Assembly (NCBI RefSeq): GCF_018446385.1
Contig: NC_055987.1
Location: forward strand, 7,463,705 to 7,527,704
Direction: 5' to 3'
DNA: 64,000 nucleotides
Origin: Zingiber officinale
Lineage: Eukaryota > Streptophyta > Magnoliopsida > Zingiberales > Zingiberaceae
Position 1 is the first letter of the stretch; each line of letters begins with the position of its first letter. A model generated the notes under the pieces. That model ran no database searches. It saw nothing but the letters and a program-made list of their open reading frames with translations, and had not been told where the DNA came from. Made by a program: the position numbers and the translations under genes. Shown here one piece after another: positions 34,288 through 44,975 of the stretch.

Positions 34288-35493
34288 ATGGACCCTGAGG
34301 CACCTCTCGCCAGCCCAGGAAAGCAGAGGGCCTACGTGACGTTCCTCGCTGGCGACGGAGACTACGTGCTGGGCGTGGTGGGGCTGGCGAAGGGCCTGAG
34401 GAAGGTGAGGAGCGCCCACTCGCTGGTGGTGGCCATGCTGCCCGACGTGCCGGAGCCACACCGCCAGTTGCTCCGAGCGCAGGGTTGCGTCCTCCGTGAG
34501 ATCGAGCCCGTGTACCCCCCGGAGAACCAGGTGCAGTTCGCCATGGCCTACTACGTCATCAACTACTCCAAGCTGCGCATCTGGAACGTGAGTAGCAACC
34601 AATTACGTTAGCTTAGTTCTCCGCTTAATGCTCACCGGGAACTTATCTATTCACTGCTCGATCGCAATTGCAGTTTGTGGAGTACAGCAAGATGATCTAT
34701 TTGGACGCAGACATCCAAGTTTACGACAACATAGATCATCTCTTCGACCTCCCCGACGGCTACTTCTACGCAGCGATGGACTGCTTCTGCGAGAAGACAT
34801 GGAGCCACTCTCGACAGTACTCCATCGGTTACTGTCAGCAGTGCCCCAACAAGGTCGCATGGCCTGCAGACATGGGATCCCCTCCTCCATTCTACTTCAA
34901 TGCCGGCATGTTCGTCTCTGAACCAGCTCGATCGACTTACGAAACACTACTCGAAACTCTCAGGATAACTCCTCCAACTCCCTTTGCAGAGCAGGCGAGT
35001 ATTTATGAATCCAAGTTTTTTTTGGTAACTCTGTTTCTGACTTCATTTTGGCAGGACTTCTTAAACATGTTTTTTGAGAAAATCTACAAACCAATTCCAC
35101 TCGCTTACAATCTGGTGTTGGCCATGCTGTGGCGTCACCCTGAGAATGTCAAGCTTGAGGATGTCAAAGTAGTTCACTACTGTGCTGCAGTAAGTTCTGC
35201 ATTAATTATGCATAGGCATGACTGTGCTTGAGCTTACATATTTGCTTCATGTGATCATGAATTCATGATAGGGTTCAAAGCCATGGAGGTACACAGGGAA
35301 GGAAGCTAACATGGATAGGGAGGACATCAAGATGTTGGTAGCAAAATGGTGGGATATCTACAATGACGAGGGACTTGATTTTAAAGCAGAAGATGTTGCC
35401 GCAGGAGGAGAGAGCTATTTGAAGACTTTCTCCATCAAGTCGGTCACGTCAGAAAACAAAGTAAACTACATCTCTACGCCCTCTGCTGCCTAG
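34288..35493 (+). CDS. GolS: Galactinol synthase (inositol 3-alpha-galactosyltransferase), GT8, 4 exons
   Basis: Transfers galactose from UDP-galactose to myo-inositol to give galactinol, the first committed step of raffinose-family oligosaccharide synthesis. It is a soluble, Mn-dependent GT8 enzyme. Exons: 34288-34587, 34674-34994, 35055-35189, 35272-35493 give 325 aa, normal for the family. The N-terminal RAYVTFLAGDGDYVLGVVGL block starts at residue 14. The metal-binding DxD is Asp111-Ala-Asp113. The conserved block YFNAGMFVSEP and HYCAAGSKPWRYTGKE follow. The last five residues are TPSAA, a variant of the APSAA tail typical of galactinol synthases. Intron 2 has a GC donor (CAG|GCGAGT). An in-frame ATG at 34210 would add 26 residues; I prefer 34288 because it gives the usual N-terminal length. 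Confidence 0.93.
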
Positions 35494-35849
35494 TTACCAC
35501 AAGAGAAAGGAGGGAAACACAAAAAAGATATACTATTTTAATTAACTATTGTAGCATGCATTTGGCCTTCTACTCTGTTCTAGTAGATGTTAAGTAGCCT
35601 TCATCGCTCAATTCCTGGGGATCCTAGTGTTTTGGCTGTTTTTGATACCTTCAAATATTGAGGATGCTGATTGCTCAGCTTGTACCAAGCTTTGGATTCC
35701 CTGTCAATCACTAGCTTATATAATTGGAATTTGTGTCGTTGCGGAAAGTCGTGGAGAAGCTTTTTAGCAGTCCATTTTGCATTTTGCATTTTGCTAAACG
35801 TAAAGTGCCACGTGGTCAATAAGAAGTCAAAGTCAGGTAAAAATGTGGT
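35494..35849. other. GolS 3' region and spacer
   Basis: Contains the probable 3' UTR of galactinol synthase. No second gene seen before the Ty3-type LTR piece. Confidence 0.5.
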
Positions 35850-36642
35850 CAAAATATGACTCCAGACTCTCCCTGACTCCAGGCCATCCCGATCCAGTGC
35901 CGCTCTTGACTTCGTGTTGGGCCCGGCTCCAGGCATCCTCGGGTCAGTGCTGCTTCCTGCTCCATACCACTTTTGACTCCAGGTTGACAATCCTGGTGAG
36001 GTAGTGGCTCCAGACAGCCCAACTATGCGTCACGCCCAGATCTAGACCGCCTCGACTTTGCACCACTTTCGACACCAGACCACCCCGACTTTATGTCACT
36101 CCCAGATCTAGGCCACTCTCACTCTGTGCCACTTACGATTCCAGATCGCCCTGGCTCCATGTCGTCCTTGACTCCGAACCGCTCCTGTTTTGTGCCATTT
36201 CAGACTCCACAGGCAAGACATTGAATTGTGCTCGTGGAAGATACGTGTAACATGACTATTTTCTTTGAAGAACATGGAAAAATACAACTATTTATTTCAG
36301 AAAATATAGATAACATAGGTGCAAAACTCGAAGCATGTGGAGAATGTGAGAATGCAGCTACAACTCTATAAGAGGTCACCCGTTCCTATGGGCGAAGGTA
36401 TATACACAGACACCTTGGCTTGGAGAAATCTCTACTCTTCTTCGTCTTCGGCATTCTTCCGTTGAAGGCTTACTTGAGCGTCAGAGTGACTTGGGCTTGA
36501 GAACCCCCAGCTATTATTGTAATAGTCTTCTCCCTATTCTCTTTTCTCTCTAGGCTCCAATGGATGCCTCTACAAATCCTTGAGGTTCTTGGGTGATCGA
36601 CGACTTAATCAACCTCAACGCCAACTTACTGGTGGTTTATTC
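35850..36642 (+). repeat. Ty3/gypsy-type LTR and gag start, copy 1
   Basis: Degenerate 35-40-bp repeats of GACTCCAGACCGCCCCGAC type (35865-36210) are followed by a U5-like end (CTTGAGCGTCAGAGTGACTTG near 36475). A short leader and an ATGGATGCC start lead into a decayed gag-like frame. The unit matches 37815-37965 plus 62034-62620 in order and orientation. This copy is uninterrupted at the position where the 24-kb composite sits in the other (near 36057). Confidence 0.6.
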
Positions 36643-37481
36643 TGTTGGGGAGCCTGATATGGTGCGTGCTAAAATATGTTTAAGAAAACATGCATAACGG
36701 AAATAAAAATATAATAATTTTTAAATATTGCATCACACACACCACATGCATGCAAGGATACAACACGGTAAGACATGATCATAAAATAAAATTTCCTAAA
36801 ATAACTTTTACTCTATGCATACCTGATGGATGATGCAAAGTGGAAAGAGCATCAACTAGCAAATCCAACGAAGATTGTCTCTATTTGTATCCATGTCGAG
36901 TTGTCGTTGAAACGACATCACAAAGTCACGAGTTCATTCATCTCCGATAAATACTAGCCAAGTTTGAAGATGAAGCAATCTGAGAGAACTCCCATGATAT
37001 AATTTGGTGGGTGGTGCGACATTGAAATCATCGACATTGAATTTGTTGGCACCAAAATCATTGGTATTGAATTCGTCGGCACTAAATTCATTGGCACTAA
37101 AGTTGTCGGCACTGAATTCGTCGGCACTGAATTTAGTGGTTGGAGATGACCGATAGTAACTCTGGAGCGGCAAGAGCTTGGACAGCGGTTAGAGAGAGGA
37201 AAAAGAGGATGAGAAGAAACCCTAATCAAATTAGAGTTTTCTCTCAAAGAATAAAACCACTCCTCTCTTTTCCTTATAGAGAGATATTTATACATCTCTA
37301 CATGACTTGGGGAGCAAGTCATCTCCCAAACCCAATAAGCAAAGTCTATCCGATCTATTACCATTAAGATTAAGTTTGGTTCAAAACTAAACCATCTTAG
37401 TTCATAATTAAACCAAACTCTTTTGGTTTAGAGGATCCTGGCTGCCAGTCCCACATCACATCTGAGATCTATTTTTCCAAT
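36643..37481 (-). repeat. Solo copia LTR (candidate)
   Basis: Starts TGTTGGGG and ends TTCCAAT. Flanks are TATTC (36638-36642) and TATTT (37482-37486), a one-mismatch target-site duplication. Its layout resembles the 901-bp LTR at 16161: a TATA palindrome (GAGATATTTATACATCTC, about 37280-37297) and a GGTTTGGTT/AACCAAAC inverted sequence. No internal region adjoins. Confidence 0.5.
37025..37138. repeat. 15-bp minisatellite (GTCGGCACTGAATTC)n
   Basis: About seven degenerate 15-bp units such as GTCGGCACTGAATTC. On the minus strand they read as a five-residue repeat of the type NSVPT. It lies inside the candidate solo LTR. Confidence 0.75.
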
Positions 37482-37965
37482 TATTTCTCAATGTGCTATT
37501 CTTACTTTGTTTTTCAGACTTGGTGTGTAGTGATTCATCTTGCTTTTGGATTTTAACCTTATGGCTACCTTATTTTGGTTATGTGTTGTGGTTGTGTAAG
37601 TCATGCCAACATGCAGTTAATGCAATATCTTGCGTGGTTTGTATTTGTACTAGCCGTGTAGGTTGTGTATTGTTCTTATATTCTGCTATATTTGTTTCTA
37701 GCCGTGTGGGCTGTTGATATCTTGTGAGTAGGCTTGTGATATTGTATACAGGTTTCAATTGTCACTGTTATAGAGGAGGTGCTATCCTATTTTTGTCGGA
37801 CAACCTTACCCTCGGGATGTGACAATCCTAGTGAGGTAGTGGCTCTAGATCGCCTTGACTATGCCTCACTCCCGGATCTAGGCCGCCCAGACTCCATGCC
37901 ACTTCCAACACCAGACCACCTCGATTATGCATCACCACCAGATCTAGGCCGTCTTGACTCCGCAC
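37482..37965 (+). repeat. Spacer and left part of Ty3-type LTR copy 2
   Basis: 37482-37810 has no recognisable gene. 37815-37965 matches 35978-36060 and following repeats of copy 1 (GTGAGGTAGTGGCTC). It is cut at GACTCCGCAC by the composite and resumes at 62034 with GCACCACTTCCGACAC. Confidence 0.6.
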
Positions 37966-39102
37966 TGATGGATCGAAAGCGCTAGAGGGGGGGGGGGGTG
38001 AATAGCGCTCGTGACTATTTTATCGATTTTAAAACACAGAGTTTCAACGTAGCGGAAAGTAAAAGCAAAAACACAACAGACGCAGATGTTTTACTTCGTT
38101 CGGAGCCTATGGCAACTCCTACTCGAAGGCCCGCGGTCCTTGACCGCTTTCGGTGGGCAACAACTATAATATAGGAAAGATTACAATTTGAATTACAATT
38201 AATGCAATAAGAAAACTAATACCGACAACAAAAGATCGAAGAGTCTGAGCTTTGGGTAGTCGACGTCGAGTAGTAGCACTTCAAGGTCGTCTCGTTGGCA
38301 GCACTTCACAGAAGAAAGCTTAGAAATCGTTGTTCTTTTGGCTGCACCCTCGACCCTCTTTTTATATGACATTCCGGGCGCCTGGATCCCTTCCGGGCGC
38401 CTGGAGTGTGACGTGGCCAACCAACCAGGATGCTCCACGTGGCGAAGTCGCAGCAGGGATAAAACTTGGTCCCGGGCGCTCGGACCTGTTCCGGGCGCTC
38501 GGACCTCCGGGCGCCGGGATCCATCCCGGGCGCCCGGACCACCTTTTTCCAGCAGGTTCCTCACCTGCAAAACCAGGTTAGTCCGAGCAAAATCCCCTGC
38601 AAGACAGTGTTAGAATATGATAAAACACAGTAAGGAATAACTGACAGTCTTTGAGCTGTCCGAGTCTGACTTCGGATTCCCAACCGAAAATCCTAGGTCG
38701 ACCCGACGCCTACTGTTCCCTCTTCGGGGAACGCGTCCTCACCTACTCCCCTCAGGAGAGATTACCTGATGCCAGTCCGGTCCTCCAGACCGACTGGACT
38801 TTTCGCCTAGGGTTACCACCCCCTAGGACCTAGGGTTATCGCCCCCTAGGGTTTTTCTCCACCTAGGGTTACCGCCCCCCTAGGACCTAAGGTTATCGCC
38901 CCTTAGGGTTTTCCTCCACCTAGGGTTACCGCCCCCTAGGACCTAAGGTTACCACCCCTTAGGGTTTTTCCCCTGCCTAACCGCAGCTAGGACTTTCCTG
39001 AAACACTCATTCAAACATGTTAGATCACACACTAACTTAACTTTGAATCCTTTGCCATTATCAAAACTAAGGTTCGATCGTCGGATGCTTCCCGCACCAA
39101 CA
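37966..39102 (-). repeat. 3' LTR of Sirevirus Y(-)
   Basis: Starts TGATGGATCGAAAG and ends CCAACA (plus strand); 1137 bp. Contains a G run (37986-37998), GGCGCC palindromes (38380-38540) beside a TATA box (CATATAAAAAGAGGG on the minus strand, near 38364), and a CCTAGGGTTACCGCCCC minisatellite (38805-38975). Collinear with 51717-52816 and with 62033-60902 inverted. Confidence 0.93.
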
Positions 39103-40489
39103 ATCTCCCCCTTTTTGATAATGACAACCGAAATTCAATGTTAAGTAAAAGAAATATGCTGTTATGTATAAGCACAAGACACAAGATAAGCGTGATAGCA
39201 AGATAAACATAGCTCCCCCTTAATACAAGCTCCCTTTAAAATATTTTCCTTGAATTTCTCTACTCTTTATTTGAATTTGAATTTCTATTTTTATTTTTAT
39301 TTCTTTCTTTGAATTTCTCTACTCTCCCCCTTTGCCATATATCAAAAATGAGCTAGTTTTGAAAAAAAACTTAATTTTTCAAGACAGAATTTAGCATGAA
39401 ATATTTTAACTTAGGCAAGGAGCAAGTGAAAGGTAACACTTTAGAATAGCAATATTTTTCAAAATTTTGTCAATTGATTTTGTTTGAAGTGATTTGCCAA
39501 GAGGAACTCTTTTTAACTTAGTGTGTTTTGGGAGTTTCCAAAATTTTCACAGAAAAATTTTCAAACAAAAATTTAACTTCAGAAATTTTTAGACAAAATT
39601 TTCAACTTCAGAAGTTTTCAAACAAAAAAAATTTTCAAACAAAATTTTCAGCTTCAGAAATTTTCTAGAGAAAATATTCAGGTTTTTAAAGAAAATTTCC
39701 AAGGAAGATTTTCAACTTAAAAAAAATTTTCAAAGCTTTAAATAATTTTCTAAAATTTTTTAACTTGATGAATTTTCGAAAAGGTTTCAGCTTAAATAAC
39801 TTTCTAATAAGAAAAAAATTTTCAGAATAGAGGACACTTGAAAATTTGGAGAAAGTTTTTGAAAAAGTTGCTTTGAAATGAATTTCAAGAATACTTAAGG
39901 CAAAGGAGAAGCGATAACCTTATTTTTTTTTAATAGCTTGCCATTTTATTTTAGTAAGGTATCAGAGCCCTAAAGTCCAAGCATGAGTAAATATTTGTTT
40001 TGATCAGGTATCAGATCCCTTAAGTACAGACATGCTTAAACCTATTATTTCCTTCACCAACTGTCTAACCGTTTAGCTACTTGCTGATTGCCTAGAGGGC
40101 AACAGTGTTCACTTGGTTAGTCAAGTCAAGTTAATTGATCCAGTTAGATTTGACTAAGGCTGGAAGACTTGATTTGATTACTTTTAGTCACGTATTTAAC
40201 GCCCAGACTCATATTGATGCACAGAAATAAGCATTCTCGAGTCCAGGCTGTACCCTATGCATCTCACACCGTTCTATGTTTTACAAACACAATCAAGGTA
40301 AACCTAGGTGTTTGTGAGATGCTCTGGCTGAGTCCTGGGGGAACATTATTTCTAGGGGGAAATCCTAGGCTAAATCCAACTTTTGAAAGTCTAGTAAAGT
40401 AGGGATTTTAAAAAAAACAAAGTTTTGCCTAGAATTTTAAAAATGTTATGAAAAACCAAAAAGCATTAAAAGGACTGAATTGAAAGTAT
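39103..40489 (-). other. 3' non-coding region of Y(-)
   Basis: Inverted copy of 59524-60901, including three GGGGGAG polypurine tracts on the minus strand (near 39112, 39220 and 39330) and AT-rich GAAAATTTT repeats. No protein-coding potential recognised. Confidence 0.8.
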
Positions 40490-41008
40490 CTATTCTACCC
40501 AGCACATTCCTATTTGTCTTCTCAGTGTACTGAACTCAAGTTCAGGTAAGGGTTTTGTAAAGATGTCAGCTAAGTTTGATTTTGACTCAACATAGTTGAG
40601 TACAATGTCACCCTTAGCTACATGATCCCTTACAAAGTGGTGTTTTACTTCTATATGTTTAGTCCTTGAGTGATGAATTGGGTTTTTTGTTAGATTTATT
40701 GTACTTATGTTATCGATTGAGATTTTTGTTTTTTGATATTCAAGTTGATAGTCTTTAAGGGTATGCATCATCCATAGTAATTGAGATGTGCATTCACCTA
40801 GTGCTATATATTCAGCTTCAGTGGTAGATAAGGCAACACAGTGTTGCTTTCTACTTGACCAACTTACTAGGCAGTGCCCTAAAAATTGACAACTGCCACT
40901 TGTGCTTTTTCTATTTTGCTTGCAGCCGGCATAGTCAGAGTCAGAGTAGTCGGTTAGATCAAGGGTGCAAGATCTAAGGTACCAAAGTCCTACGTTTAGG
41001 GTTCCCTT
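40490..41008 (-). pseudogene. RNase H C-terminal fragment of Y(-) pol
   Basis: Minus-strand protein identical or nearly so to the end of the plus-strand pol at 59005-59523. It contains the STTEAEYIALGECTSQLLWM block and ends LRRQIGMCWVE. Pol is cut at 41008, where the X LTR begins, so the RT, integrase and protease are missing from this copy. Confidence 0.88.
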
Positions 41009-42095
41009 TGTAAGACCGTTGGATTCGATAGAGGGGGGGGTGAATATCGATTCGAAAATCTCGAGTTAAAACGCAGCGGAAATGTAAAGAAGTAAAGAGA
41101 TAAACACTGTTGATTTTTACTTCGTTCGGAGCCTGTGACGACTCCTACTCGAAGGCCCGTACTCCTTGAGTACTTTCGTTGGGCAATTCACTAGCAATTC
41201 GGATAATTACAATTTACGTACAAATATTGCTAATGAAAAGAAGGAAAACAAAGCTAACCGACAAACAATAAATTAAGAAGGAGAGCCGGAGTGAGTCGTC
41301 GGAGCTTTGTGAGCGTCGTTGGAGCGCAGAGCAGCAGAGTGATTGGATTCAGAGTTCTCAGAAGACTGATGTTTTGAAGCTCCTGCCTGGGGCTTCTTTT
41401 ATATGCTGCTCCGGGCGCCTGGATCCCTTCCGGGCGGCTGGAATGTGACGTAACACTCCCAACCAGCATTCTCCAAGTGTCAACGTCGTCCTGGGGATAA
41501 AACTTGCCTCCGGGCACCCGGATCCCTTCCGGGCGCCCGGGCGCCCGGATCCCCTCCGGGCGCCCGGACCTCTCTTCTCCAGAAAGTCCTTCTCCTGCAA
41601 GAAAAGGTTAGTCCGAGGCAAATGTACCCTGCAGCAAAGAATGTTAGCACAGTTTTATCGATAAGCAAAGTAAGACTTAGATTCCGTCTTTCCGAGACCG
41701 GAATCTAGTCACGATCTCGACTTAGATATCCGAAATGGATCTAAGCCGGATCGACGCCTAATGTCCCCTTCCCGGGAACGCGTCCTCACAGTCACTCCCC
41801 TCCAGTGACTTACCTCACTTACCTGCCAGACGCCCGGTCAGCCCGTCGACGTCCAGTCAGCCCGTCGACCCGCTTGGACTTCTCGCCAGCTATCCGGTCA
41901 GCCCGTCGACCTAGCTGGACTTCTCGCCAAGCGTCCGGTCAGCCCATCGACCCGCTTGGACTTCTCGCCAGCTATCCGGTCAACCCGTCGACCTAGCTGG
42001 ACTTTTCCTGCACACTTGATCAAAGTGTCAGACAACAACACAACTAACTTAACCTATTTGTCATTCATCAAAACCTGGGTAGTTTTTGAAAGTCT
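41009..42095 (-). repeat. LTR of element X, copy 1
   Basis: Begins TGTAAGACCG. Its inner end is uncertain because both copies continue identically; I place it near the CATCAAAACCTGGGTAG stretch (about 42068-42095). Contains GGCGCC palindromes (41410-41570), a TATA box (CATATAAAAGAAGCC, minus strand, near 41402) and a 41-bp minisatellite (41830-42005). Confidence 0.7.
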
Positions 42096-42277
42096 AAAAA
42101 TGGAAATTTGAAAACAAACAAGTTTAGCCTATAAGTTGATAAAATTATTTTTGATTTTTTTTTGAAATTTCCTAGTCTATTGAGATAGAGCATATTCAAT
42201 GTAAGTTTGAAATGTCACTAGATAAATCCAAAATATTTTACAAATAGTGTAGCTACAGAAGTAGGTCATCACTAAAG

Positions 42278-43521
42278 CTACTGCGATGATGAAGGGGGTG
42301 GTCCAGATCCCAAGGATCGAAGAAGTGCCATCATCTCAGTGTGGCGGGTGTCCCCGGCAGCTCGTAACTCGGCAACCTCTCGCCGTATGTCCCGATGAAA
42401 ATCGGAGTTCTCCTGCTGGAGACTCGCCATGGCTCTCTCTAGTCCGGTCATACGGTCGGCTAGAGTGCGGGGAGCGTGTCGTGGTGCTCGAGCTGGGGGT
42501 GGTGGTGGATCCGGTGCGGCTTCCTCCGGAAATAGTGCGAGCATGAACTCGTCCATCTGTGCGTCTGGATCGGGCTGGTGCTGTGCCCCCCTCCGCCAAG
42601 TCATAGTCCCGTCATCTCTATCTACCTGGATGCCGGCTAGGGAAAAGTTCCGAGAGGATATAACATCGAACTCGGTCATACGGGCAACGTCTCCTCTAGT
42701 GACATCAATGTGCAGCGAGGACATGTAGGCTGTCAGAATGTGACCAAATGGCATATGGACTCGACTGTCAGTCACGTATCCGGCTGCGTAAATGATGGTC
42801 GAGAAGATATGTAGGCTAATGTCAATTTCTAACCTATGAATCAGGGCATAAAGTAGGAATGAATGGAATGGGCGCATCACAGCGATGTCCCGAGTGGTCA
42901 GTGGTAAAATGCAAAGAACTACAACCCTATAAAGAGCGTAGTCCTGGACGCTAAGTTCTACTGACCTAAACTGTGTCAGGGTGGGAGCTCTCTCGCCCCC
43001 AAAAAAAATACGAATACATCGTATCGAGAGTAATATGTGAGTAGGGATCGTCGAACGGTAGATCCCTCGGAGGATAGCACAAAAAGGAGCAAGTAGAAGG
43101 ACGCAACTCTAAAAACTCTCGGATAGTCGTAGGGGAAAATACGATATCAGTACTTGCAGCCCTAGTGGTATAGGTGAAGTCATCTACTTTTACTAGGTTA
43201 TTGCAAAATTCTGCACATAGACTTATGTTTATTGGACTGGTACATTCTACAAGGTTCCTTAAATTGTAGTGACCTATAACCTCTAAGGCAGAGGGACATG
43301 ACCTTAGGAAGAACGCTCTATCTATACAGGTAGTCCTAATGGCCTTATAGATGGTGGACTCAAACTTAATCCTAAGTTCGTCTGTGGGAAACCTAGGGTC
43401 TGTACTAGCATTGGAGGGTCCAGCACCAGTATTTGTTCGTTTCCTACTATATATAAAAAAAATTTAGAAGACAACAAAAAAATATTTTAGAGAGGGGAAG
43501 AATATTTTACCGAGGAGCCAT
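42278..43521 (-). pseudogene. ORF2 of element X, copy 1: PTP/env-like protein, frameshifted
   Basis: The ATG at 43521-43519 gives MAPR; a 64-bp GT-AG intron (43510-43447) fits in phase and the frame continues toward 42278. The frame is broken by an extra base in an A run near 43008, so only the last 200 residues (42880-42278) stay open. The C-terminal part has a proline-rich linker (PDPPPPPARAPRH) and a heptad-like segment (LERAMASLQQENSDFHRD) ending in SSSQ. It resembles the 'putative plant transposon protein' domain found in the extra ORF of some Sireviruses and other plant elements; this is memory-based. Function unknown. Confidence 0.6.
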
Positions 43522-44975
43522 CGAAAAATATAGATTTGACGACCTCGGTTGAATCGCAACAGCGTCTTCACCGCACGAAAATTTTAATTTAGAGTACTTT
43601 CGCACTGAGGTTCAAAGTGAACCTTGGCAAAAGTGAGAATGAGTGGGGCAAAGGTTGGGGGCGCCTGCTGACTTCCCTTTTTTTTTTTTTTTTTTTTTTT
43701 TTTTGAGATTTGAAATTGATTTAAGTTTTAAAAATTTTAAGTTAAAGTTTTGAAAATAATTTTTAAGTTTAAAATTGAAATTTTTAAAATTTTGCAAATA
43801 ATTTAAAACAAATTTTTAAAAATAATTTTTAAGTTTAACACCAAATTTTTAAGTTAAAATTTTGAAAATAATTTTTAAGTTTAAAAACAAATTTTTAAGT
43901 GAAAATTTTGAAAATAATTTTTAAGTTTAAAAATAAATTTTTAAGTTAAAATTTTGAAAATAATTTTTAAGTTTAAAAACAAATTTTTAAGTTAAAATTT
44001 TGAAAGTAATTTTTAAGTTTAATAATTTTTAAGTTTAAAAACAAATTTTTAAGTTAAAATTTTGAAAGTAATTTTTAAGTTTAAAAACAAATTTTTAAGT
44101 TAAAATTTTGAAAATAATTTTTAAGTTTAAAAACATATTTTTAAGTTAAAATTTTGAAAATAATTTTTAAGTTTAAAAACAAATTTTTAAGTTAAAATTT
44201 TGAAAGTAATTTTTAAGTTTAAAAACAAATTTTTAAGTTAAAATTTTGAAAATAATTTTTAAGTTTAAAAACAAATTTTTAAGTTAAAATTTTGAAAATA
44301 ATTTTTAAGTTTAAAAATAAATTTTTAAGTTAAAATTTTGAAAGTAATTTTTAAGTTTAAAAACAAATTTTTAAGTTAAAATTTTGAAAATAATTTTTAA
44401 GTTTAAAAACAAGTTTTTAAGTTAAAATTTTGAAATTAATTTAAGTTTTATTCATCTCACCCGATTTATATTATCAATCAAGGAATCCTATGATTTTGTG
44501 AGATGAAATTAGTTAGATTACAGAGTTTTGTTTTAACTTGTGTTAGATTCAGACTTAGCTTTGGTTTCCACAAATAGGCATTCTTCGGATAAACTTCTAA
44601 GCTTGGAGAGTCACAAGGACATCATTAGAAGTAACCAACCTTACGAGGTTTTCCGAATAGTCCTATCCACGAAACTTAGTACTAAATCTTGGTCTAACTG
44701 GTTAGGATTCGTTTAAGGGTAGCTTCGGTCAGTTTCACTTGGCCAAATGCACCAGATCGAAACCATATCTTTCTAGACATGCGATGCCCAAGCTTCCCTA
44801 ACGTACTATCATCCAAAAACTTCACCAGTACCATGAGTCAAGTTAAACTTGGTCTCTCTTTAACTAATCCTAATTACCCTGCCGGGTTAGTTTGTTTTGG
44901 GTTACCCTGTCGGGTAGGTTAGTTTTGGAGGTGCCAGCTATTCTGGAGCCTCCCCCTGAATTATTGGCAATTAAT
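43522..44975 (-). other. Non-coding spacer between gag and ORF2 of X, copy 1
   Basis: Holds a T run (43678-43704), the 46-bp AT tandem array (43800-44445) and a conserved non-coding module (about 44455-44850) that is also present in element Y between gag and pol. Confidence 0.75.
43800..44445. repeat. 46-bp AT-rich tandem repeat, copy 1 array
   Basis: About 14 units of a 46-bp sequence made of AATTTTTAAGTTAAAATTTT and GAAAATAATTTTTAAGTTTA with a short link. The partner array at 49845-50360 has fewer units (about 11). Confidence 0.92.

Noticed and set aside
38300-38620. Open frames with RAPG/GARR repeats in LTRs (also at 41358-41668, 47127-47546, 52006-52347, 61371-61837)
   Set aside because: Translations of the GGCGCC palindrome array in all frames; no start context or domain.
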